NCBI GenBank assembly: GCA_028819955.1
Contig: JAPPKP010000103.1
Location: forward strand, 1-6,544
Reading direction: 5' to 3'
Source: Rhodospirillaceae bacterium
Lineage (GTDB): Bacteria; Pseudomonadota; Alphaproteobacteria; UBA828
Length of the DNA stretch: 6,544 nucleotides
Of this stretch, positions 1 to 4,751 are shown one piece after another. A program made the position numbers and the translations under genes. How positions within the stretch are numbered: position 1 is the first letter of the stretch; each line of letters opens with the position of its first letter. The notes under the pieces are model-generated. The model was not told the origin of the DNA. It saw nothing but the letters and a program-made list of their open reading frames with translations, and searched no databases.

Positions 1-295
1 GACCTTCGACAAGCCGCTGCTCGCCAACATGGTGGACAGCGGCAAGACCCCCATCGTGCCGGCGGACCGCCTCGCGGCGTTGGGCTTCAACATCGCGATC
101 TATCCCGCCATCGGTATGCTGCCGGCGGCCGGCGCCATGAAGAGCGCGTTTGCGTCCCTCAAGCGCGACGGTTCGACCGCCAACGTCGGTGCGCCGATGA
201 TCTCGCTGCCCGAGATGCATGCGCTCATGGGCTTCGAGGACGTCTGGGCCTTCGAGCGCCGCTGGGCCAGGCCCGAGGCGGACGCGGCGGAGTAG
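1..295 (+). CDS. Isocitrate lyase/PEP mutase superfamily protein, C-terminal part (5' end off the window)
   Basis: This open frame enters from the left edge (first full codon at base 2) and ends at TAG 293-295, giving about 97 C-terminal residues of a family usually 280-300 long. The opening stretch KPLLANMVDSGKTP matches the ANM-x-x-x-G-x-TP strand of the TIM barrel in methylisocitrate lyase, oxaloacetate decarboxylase and carboxyphosphonoenolpyruvate mutase relatives. The following P-A-x-x-L-x-x-LGF and IYP segments are also typical of this part of the fold. Known members cleave or rearrange C-C or C-P bonds of small 2-oxo or hydroxy acids with Mg2+ in the cytoplasm. The catalytic Cys loop and metal ligands lie upstream of the window, so the reaction cannot be told. 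Third codon positions are about 92% G/C in 80 codons counted, like hyuAB and unlike the next two genes. It converges on the VOC gene. Confidence 0.85.
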   Translation, partial: TFDKPLLANMVDSGKTPIVPADRLAALGFNIAIYPAIGMLPAAGAMKSAFASLKRDGSTANVGAPMISLPEMHALMGFEDVWAFERRWARPEADAAE

Positions 296-306
296 GCGCC
301 GGCGCC
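295..306. repeat. 12-bp perfect palindrome at the end of the PEP-mutase-family gene
   Basis: GGCGCCGGCGCC reads the same on both strands and begins on the last base of the TAG stop. It could fold in the transcript, but there is no loop of normal size and no T-run after it, so it is not a convincing intrinsic terminator. In DNA this GC-rich it may be chance. Confidence 0.3.
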
Positions 307-338
307 CCGCTCGCTCAGGGTCGCTTCGATCTCGCCGG

Positions 339-362
339 CCAACGAAAACGGCCAAACGTTGG
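339..362. repeat. Inverted repeat in the convergent gap between the PEP-mutase-family and VOC genes
   Basis: Arms CCAACG (339-344) and CGTTGG (357-362) are perfectly complementary around a 12-base A-rich loop. It sits in the 89-base gap between two genes that point at each other, where a terminator would be expected. The stem is short and no T-tract follows on either strand, so a terminator role is only possible. Confidence 0.25.
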
Positions 363-376
363 ATGTGGGGTATCGG

Positions 377-393
377 GCCCTCTCTCAGAGGGC
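377..393. terminator. Compact hairpin across the VOC gene stop, possible terminator-like stem
   Basis: Arms GCCCTCT (377-383) and AGAGGGC (387-393) form a perfect 7-bp stem with a 3-base loop. The VOC stop codon (385-387 on the minus strand) lies in the loop and first stem base. Being symmetric it could act on transcripts from both converging genes. No run of T follows on either strand, so classic Rho-independent termination is not shown; a 3'-end stabilising stem is an alternative. Confidence 0.3.
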
Positions 394-804
394 GTCCTCG
401 CTTGAAGACCGTTCGACGAGGTCCCACCGGTTGCCATACTTGTCCGAGAATACGGCCACGGTGCCGTACTCTTCGTGTCTGGGCTCCTCTCGAAACTCGA
501 CACCCCGGCTCACGTAAGTGCGATAGTCGCGCCAGAAATCGTCCGTGGTCAGAAACAGGAATACGCGTCCACCCGACTGGTTCCCGATCGCCGCGATTTG
601 GCGCTCGCTTTTCGCCTTGGCCAGCAAGAGACATGTACCGGCCCCCGGCGAAACCACGACCCATCGCTTCTCGTCCGAAAGCCTCGAGTCCTCGACGAGT
701 GCGAAGCCAAGAGTGTTTACGTAATAGTCGATCGCCCCTTCATAGTCCGGGACCAGAATCGTCACGGCCCCAACAGACCGCCGAGGGATGTCGATTTCTG
801 CCAT
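385..804 (-). CDS. VOC family protein (glyoxalase/bleomycin-resistance/dioxygenase fold)
   Basis: The 139-residue protein has the length and layout of a single-chain VOC protein with two beta-alpha-beta-beta-beta modules, about residues 12-60 and 79-131. Recognisable pieces are VPDYEGAIDYYVNTLGF (18-34), EKRWVVVSPG (45-54) and the closing D-K-Y-G-N-R-W-D-L-V-E (121-131), whose Glu131 matches the usual last metal ligand. The other usual ligand positions, at the start of each module, carry no clear His, Gln or Glu, so lyase, dioxygenase or glyoxalase activity is not supported; ligand binding or resistance by sequestration is equally possible. The ATG at 804 is the only ATG at the front of the frame. 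AAGGA lies just one base before it, so the ribosome site is not ideal. The gene is divergent from the radical SAM gene. Third-position G/C is 70% (35 of 50 codons counted), well below the outer genes. Confidence 0.82.
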   Translation of the reverse strand: MAEIDIPRRSVGAVTILVPDYEGAIDYYVNTLGFALVEDSRLSDEKRWVVVSPGAGTCLLLAKAKSERQIAAIGNQSGGRVFLFLTTDDFWRDYRTYVSRGVEFREEPRHEEYGTVAVFSDKYGNRWDLVERSSSEDAL

Positions 805-828
805 GTCCTTTTCCGGTCGTTTCAGAGA

Positions 829-856
829 TGGATACCACTCGATAGTCGAAGGGCAA
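829..856 (-). promoter_or_regulatory. Weak sigma70-like promoter candidate for the VOC gene
   Basis: On the minus strand TTGCCC (851-856) and TATCCA (829-834) are separated by 16 bases, with the start codon 24 bases beyond the second box. The -35 matches 4 of 6 and the -10 matches 3 of 6 consensus bases. The spacer contains a small dyad, TCGA-TAG-TCGA (839-849). This is a weak match and only a suggestion. Confidence 0.2.
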
Positions 857-900
857 GAAAAAGCTGGCGGGCCTATGAGCCACCGCCCGCTTCGCTACCG

Positions 901-937
901 GCGCGCGATCCGGGCAGCCAAGCCCGGACCGCCGCGC
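901..937. repeat. Hairpin in the divergent intergenic region
   Basis: TCCGGGC (909-915) and GCCCGGA (922-928) pair perfectly around a 6-base loop. Outer arms GCGCG (901-905) and CGCGC (933-937) extend the stem after a small internal loop. It lies over 90 bases before the radical SAM start and over 95 bases before the VOC start, so it does not end either gene. A second, weaker dyad, GCGGGC/GCCCGC (867-872 and 885-890), lies next to it. Leader structure, a scattered REP-type element or chance in GC-rich DNA are all possible. Confidence 0.4.
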
Positions 938-963
938 AGGCTCCGCTCAGATGTCTCACCCCC

Positions 964-991
964 TTGGCCGGATCGCCGACAATGCATTAAC
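964..991 (+). promoter_or_regulatory. Weak promoter candidate for the radical SAM gene
   Basis: TTGGCC (964-969) is followed after 16 bases by ATTAAC (986-991), which has a TG one base upstream (983-984) as in an extended -10. This is the most A/T-rich spot in the 225-base intergenic region and would place the transcript start near 998. The consensus match is poor, so confidence is low. Confidence 0.2.
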
Positions 992-993
992 AT

Positions 994-1003
994 TCCACGT
1001 GGA
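994..1003. promoter_or_regulatory. 10-bp palindrome, possible operator upstream of the radical SAM gene
   Basis: TCCACGTGGA is a perfect palindrome with a CACGTG core. It sits between the candidate -10 element and the ribosome site, 27-36 bases before the start codon, where a bound dimeric repressor could block transcription. No regulator gene is visible nearby, and one copy of a 10-bp palindrome is weak evidence. Confidence 0.22.
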
Positions 1004-1029
1004 CCGTTCAGCGAGGACCGGTCACGCCA

Positions 1030-2772
1030 ATGCCAAACGCACTTCTGGTCTACCCGGAACAGCCTCCGACCTTCTGGGGGGCTGACCACGCGCTTGAGAT
1101 GTCGGGGGTCAAGGCGACCTTTCCGCCTCTGGGGCTGTTAACCGTCGCCGCGATGTTTCCTCCGCGCTATTCGCTCCGCGTGGTGGACATGAACGTGAGT
1201 ACCCTGCACGACGCCGATCTCGAGTGGGCGGATTTGGTGTTCACGTCCACAATGATCACGCAGCACCAATCGCTGCACGCGGTGATCGAGCGGTGCAACC
1301 GCAAAGGCGTTCCGGTCATCGCCGGAGGGCCTCATCCGACCACGTTTCACGAAGAAATCGTGGGCGTGGATCACTACGTGCTGGACGAGGTCGAGGAGAG
1401 CTTTGCGCAATTTCTTCGGGACCTGGAGAGCGGCACGGCCAGGAGAATCTATCGGGAGCCGCGAAAGCCGGATGTGACTGGAACGCCGGTTCCCCGCTTC
1501 GACCTGATCGACATGAAGATTTACGCCACGATGAGCGTGCAGTTTTCCCGAGGGTGTCCGTTCGACTGCGAGTTTTGCGACATCATCAAGCTCTACGGTC
1601 GCGTGCCTCGCACCAAGTCGCCGGAACAGGTCGTGGCGGAGCTGGATTCCCTCTACCGTCTGGGCTGGCGAGGCGCGGTATTTCTGGTCGACGACAACTT
1701 CATCGGCAACAAACGAGATGCATTGAGGCTGCTGCCGGCGATCGCCGAGTGGCAGAAGGCCAGGAGGTATCCGTTTACCCTGAGTACGGAAGCGAGCGCG
1801 AATCTCGCGCTGATGGACGAGCTGATGAATGCGATGATCGAGGCCGGCTTCGATACCGTGTTCGTGGGCATCGAGACTCCAAACCCCAAGGCTCTGCTCA
1901 AGACCAAGAAGCCGCAGAACACCAGCAAGCAGCAGGAGAACTACATCTTCAATGCCGTTCGAAAAATCCAGCAGCATGGGATGCAGGTCCAGGGCGGGTT
2001 CATCCTGGGGCTGGATAGCGATGACGAGAGCGTGTTCGATGCCCAGATCGAATTCATCCAGGAAACCGGCATCCCCGTGGCCCCCATCTATTTGTTGACC
2101 GCCCTGAAGAACACGGACATGTACGAGCGCATGAAGTCGGAGAACCGGCTCCTGGATACACCGATCGGCACCAATGCCATGTCCCTCAACTTCAGGACGG
2201 AGATCGATTACAAGACCTTGATCGAAGGATACAAACGAGTGATCGCCACACTATACGACCCGACCCTGGAGAATTACTTCGAACGTTGCCTCACCCTTTT
2301 CCGGCACCTGAAGCCGGTCCGGCAACTTCGAAAGCCCAGGAGCAAGAGCGAGATCGATGCAGCCTTCATGGGCGTTCGCCGTCGTCTCTCCGTCAGGCAG
2401 CTCCCTGCCTATTCGAAGTTCATCGGCAAGGTCTCCGGGGACTTCCCCCACATGCTTCCCGACGCGATCTACCTGGCGGCCCTGGGTCACCACTTCGAGA
2501 AGATCGGCCGTCAGCAGATGGCAATTCATGACTTTCTTGGCTTCCTGCGGGGCGAGCTGGAGACGCTCGAAGAGGCGGTTTGGGGCCACGTTTCCGACGC
2601 GGAGGAGCTCAGCAGCCGGAGACGGGCGTCATTCGAGCGAGCCCAGCGGCGCTACGAATCCATACCCGCCGAGTTTCGATACCAGGGGGATGGGCTGGAG
2701 GACGCGCTGGAGTCTTTCCGACGCAAAGTCGATTCACGCGCGACCGAAGTCGCACGCGCCGCGGTCGCCTGA
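1030..2772 (+). CDS. Cobalamin-binding radical SAM protein with DUF4070-type C-terminus (HpnP-like; substrate unknown)
   Basis: This complete 580-residue protein begins with a Rossmann-like B12-binding domain (about 1-150), marked by ALLVYPE at the very start, FPPLGLLTVAA (31-41) and the VIAGGPHP loop (96-103). The radical SAM core follows (about 165-370). Its cluster motif GCPFDCEFC places the [4Fe-4S] ligands at Cys176, Cys180 and Cys183 (CX3CX2C). VDDNFIGNK (220-228), VGIETPN (279-285) and GGFILGLDS (322-330) are further conserved core elements. The remainder (about 385-580) matches the DUF4070-type region and ends in a charged helical tail. Family members often transfer methyl groups to unactivated carbon using S-adenosylmethionine and methylcobalamin. 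The closest named relative I can recall is HpnP (hopanoid C-2 methylase), but no hopanoid gene is visible here. The ATG at 1030 puts the first beta strand at the N-terminus and has GAGGA (1013-1017) 12 bases upstream. Third-position G/C is 77% (62 of the first 80 codons), lower than the outer genes. Confidence 0.9.
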   Translation: MPNALLVYPEQPPTFWGADHALEMSGVKATFPPLGLLTVAAMFPPRYSLRVVDMNVSTLHDADLEWADLVFTSTMITQHQSLHAVIERCNRKGVPVIAGGPHPTTFHEEIVGVDHYVLDEVEESFAQFLRDLESGTARRIYREPRKPDVTGTPVPRFDLIDMKIYATMSVQFSRGCPFDCEFCDIIKLYGRVPRTKSPEQVVAELDSLYRLGWRGAVFLVDDNFIGNKRDALRLLPAIAEWQKARRYPFTLSTEASANLALMDELMNAMIEAGFDTVFVGIETPNPKALLKTKKPQNTSKQQENYIFNAVRKIQQHGMQVQGGFILGLDSDDESVFDAQIEFIQETGIPVAPIYLLTALKNTDMYERMKSENRLLDTPIGTNAMSLNFRTEIDYKTLIEGYKRVIATLYDPTLENYFERCLTLFRHLKPVRQLRKPRSKSEIDAAFMGVRRRLSVRQLPAYSKFIGKVSGDFPHMLPDAIYLAALGHHFEKIGRQQMAIHDFLGFLRGELETLEEAVWGHVSDAEELSSRRRASFERAQRRYESIPAEFRYQGDGLEDALESFRRKVDSRATEVARAAVA

Positions 2773-2784
2773 TTAACCCCTTGC

Positions 2785-2819
2785 CCGCGGAGCGGAGGTG
2801 CCTGTCCCCTACTCCGCGG
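2785..2819. terminator. Inverted repeat between the convergent radical SAM and hyuB genes, possible bidirectional terminator
   Basis: CCGCGGAG (2785-2792) and CTCCGCGG (2812-2819) are perfect 8-bp complementary arms around a 19-base loop. The right arm lies in the last codons of hyuB, and the hyuB stop is at the loop edge. The position in a 36-base gap between converging genes suits a shared terminator. No T-tract follows on either strand, so intrinsic termination is unproven. Confidence 0.35.
2797..2809. repeat. GGTGCCTGTCCCC motif, possible dispersed intergenic repeat
   Basis: This 13-base word fills most of the loop of the inverted repeat between the converging genes. From memory, closely similar words (GGGGACAGGCACC on the other strand) recur between genes in many bacteria, often near REP-associated transposases. 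There is one copy in this window, so repeat status cannot be confirmed here. Confidence 0.25.
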
Positions 2820-4734
2820 CGGCGCCGGCCTCGGCGGCCTTGGCCTCGCGTTCCTGCAGGAAGCGCAGCACGCGGCGGTTGAACTCCGGCGGCTTGGGCG
2901 GCGCGAGCTCGGTCTCTTCCAGGCAGCGCTCGCGGAGCTCCTCCACGGTGCCGCCCCGATCGAAGAGCTGCACCTCGCCCCGCGCCGCGCGGAGCTTGTC
3001 GCGCAGCGCTTCCGTGGCCTCCTCGTCCACCATCAGGTCGTCGCGCAGCACCACGCCGTAGCGCTCGGCGCCGGCGCGTGTGACCAGCCCGCGCTCGACC
3101 TCCAGCGCCACCAGCGCCGGATCGCGCTCCAGCGGATCGCCCCAGCCGCCGCCGCCCCAGGTCTTGAACAGCAGCAGGTCGCCGGCCTCGACCTTCACGT
3201 GGTCGCACTTCGACGGCAGCACTTCGAACGTACCGTCGGCGCGGTGGATCTCCTTCCGACTCCGCCCGCCCGGCAGGCCGCCGTTGACACCCCACGGATA
3301 GGTGAGCCAGCGGTCGTCGTGCAGCGACATCTCGCCGGGCTCCAGCGCGCGGTAGCCGATGGTGACACCGTTGCCGCCGCGATGGAGGCCGGGCCCGCCG
3401 GAGTCCGCGATGGTCTCGTAGACCTCGATGCGGAGCGGGAAGTAGGCCTCCAGGAACTCGTTGGGCACGTTGGTGAACGAAGGCCAGAGCGAGTGCCCGT
3501 CCGGCCCGTCGCCCGCCGGCCGGCCGGGGATGCCGCCGAAGCCGATCTGGTAGAGCTGGTACCACTCGCCCTCGCTGGAATAGCCCGAGTACATGAAGTG
3601 CGGGCTGTCGGAGAAGCCGGCCGCCACCATGAGGTTGGGCGCGCGCTGGCCGAGCAGGCCGCCGAGCACGTCGAAGATACGCCCCAAAGCGTGGGTGCGC
3701 GAGGAGAGCGCCGCCGGCTTCAGCGGCTTGAGCAGTGTGCCCGGCGGAATCCGCACATCGACGTGATCGTAGAAGCCGTCGTTGAACATGATCTGCGGAT
3801 CGAAGACGTTGATCATGTAGACGCCGACGAACATCTTGAACATTTCCTCGTTGAGGAAGAAGTTGATCGAGCTTTCGGACTGCGGGTCGGTGCCGTCGAA
3901 GTCGAACACCAGCACGTCGCCGTCGCGCCACATCTTGCAGGCCATCTTGTAGGGGCCCATGCCGAGCCCGTCGTCGCAGACGTAGTCCTCGAAATAGAGG
4001 GTCTCGTCCTCGCCCACCGTGTTGCGGATCAGGTGCAGCATCGCGCGCCGGTTGCGCTCCAGCAGCTCGTCCATCGCCGCGATGACGGTATCGACGCCGA
4101 AGCGATCGCAGAGCTCGTGAAGCCGCTTCTCCGCGAGGCGCACGGCGGCGATCAGCGCGTTGAAGTCGCTCCGGTTCCACTGCGGCATCCTGCACTGGTG
4201 CAGGATCACCTTGAGCACGTCCTCCTGCAGCTCGTCGTTCTTGTAGATCTTGACCACCGGGATGACGACGCCTTCCTCGTAGATCTGGTTGGCATCCGTC
4301 GGCAGGCTCCCCGGCACCTTGCCGCCGACATCGGTCATGTGGCCGAACATCGAGGCGTAGGCGATCAGCCGGCCGTCCCGATAGACCGGGCGCAGGATCA
4401 GCCAATCCGGCGCATGGCTGATGGCGCCGGCGCAGCTATAGGGATCGGAGGTGAGGAAGATATCCCCCTCCTCGATGGTGCCGTCGTACTCGCGCTTGAA
4501 GCCGTGGATGAAGGAGCCGAACTGGCCGACGACCATCTTGCCGTCGGGGTTCGCGATCATCGGGAACTCGTCGTGCTGCTCGCGGATTCCCGGCGACATG
4601 GCGGTGCGGTAAAGCACGGCGTCCATCTCGTAGCGGGCGCTGCGCATCGCGCTCTCGATGATGTCGAGAGTGATCGGGTCCATGTCGACCGGCTCGAAGG
4701 GCGCGTCGTTGGTCTGGACGATGGTGACTGGCAT
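2809..4734 (-). CDS. hyuB: Hydantoinase B/oxoprolinase family protein (HyuB-type subunit)
   Basis: This 641-residue protein is the second subunit of an ATP-dependent amidohydrolase/carboxylase complex of the HyuAB type, which includes N-methylhydantoinase, 5-oxoprolinase and acetone or acetophenone carboxylases. Family landmarks in order are DPITLDIIESAM (19-30), SDPY with His107 and Asp110 (97-110), GHMTDVGG (131-138) with candidate metal ligands His132 and Asp135, DFDGTDPQ (278-285), NVPNEFLEAYFP (422-433), SGGPGLHRGGNG (445-456) and the glycine-rich GGGGWGDP (527-534). A tail from about 583 (Pro-rich, then a charged Ala/Glu helix) goes beyond the conserved part. The start at 4734 is chosen because DPITLDIIE should sit near the N-terminus and GGGGGAG lies 7 bases upstream (4742-4748). 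The frame stays open to 5112, but that extension is Arg/Gly-rich and overlaps hyuA. It follows hyuA by 17 bases. Third-position G/C is 95% (76 of 80 codons). The substrate cannot be assigned; no small gamma subunit follows. Confidence 0.92.
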   Translation of the reverse strand: MPVTIVQTNDAPFEPVDMDPITLDIIESAMRSARYEMDAVLYRTAMSPGIREQHDEFPMIANPDGKMVVGQFGSFIHGFKREYDGTIEEGDIFLTSDPYSCAGAISHAPDWLILRPVYRDGRLIAYASMFGHMTDVGGKVPGSLPTDANQIYEEGVVIPVVKIYKNDELQEDVLKVILHQCRMPQWNRSDFNALIAAVRLAEKRLHELCDRFGVDTVIAAMDELLERNRRAMLHLIRNTVGEDETLYFEDYVCDDGLGMGPYKMACKMWRDGDVLVFDFDGTDPQSESSINFFLNEEMFKMFVGVYMINVFDPQIMFNDGFYDHVDVRIPPGTLLKPLKPAALSSRTHALGRIFDVLGGLLGQRAPNLMVAAGFSDSPHFMYSGYSSEGEWYQLYQIGFGGIPGRPAGDGPDGHSLWPSFTNVPNEFLEAYFPLRIEVYETIADSGGPGLHRGGNGVTIGYRALEPGEMSLHDDRWLTYPWGVNGGLPGGRSRKEIHRADGTFEVLPSKCDHVKVEAGDLLLFKTWGGGGWGDPLERDPALVALEVERGLVTRAGAERYGVVLRDDLMVDEEATEALRDKLRAARGEVQLFDRGGTVEELRERCLEETELAPPKPPEFNRRVLRFLQEREAKAAEAGAAAE

Positions 4735-4741
4735 GTCGCTT

Positions 4742-4748
4742 CTCCCCC
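4742..4748 (-). promoter_or_regulatory. Ribosome binding site that fixes the hyuB start
   Basis: GGGGGAG on the minus strand lies in the 17-base gap between hyuA and hyuB, 7 bases before the ATG at 4734. Its strength and spacing support this start over longer forms of the frame and imply translation from a shared hyuAB transcript. Confidence 0.65.
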
Positions 4749-4751
4749 GCC

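Noticed and set aside
219..990. Plus-strand open frames of 208 and 171 codons over the VOC gene
   Set aside because: Both are Arg/Pro/Ser-rich with no family resemblance, and the minus strand here encodes a clear VOC fold.
1030..2772. Naming the radical SAM gene hpnP
   Set aside because: Motif layout is similar, but many DUF4070-type B12 radical SAM proteins share it, and no hopanoid gene is in the window. The symbol would claim more than the sequence shows.
295..2829. Direct repeat GGCGCCGGC at 295-303 and 2821-2829 as a target-site duplication around the central genes
   Set aside because: The right copy is inside hyuB coding sequence, and such GC-only 9-mers are expected often in this DNA. 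The two copies are not at equivalent distances from the borders.
2609..4405. Minus-strand open frame of 598 codons in another frame of hyuB, running past its stop
   Set aside because: The product is Arg/Ala/Gly-rich and low in complexity, and it overlaps both hyuB and the end of the radical SAM gene. It is a composition artefact.
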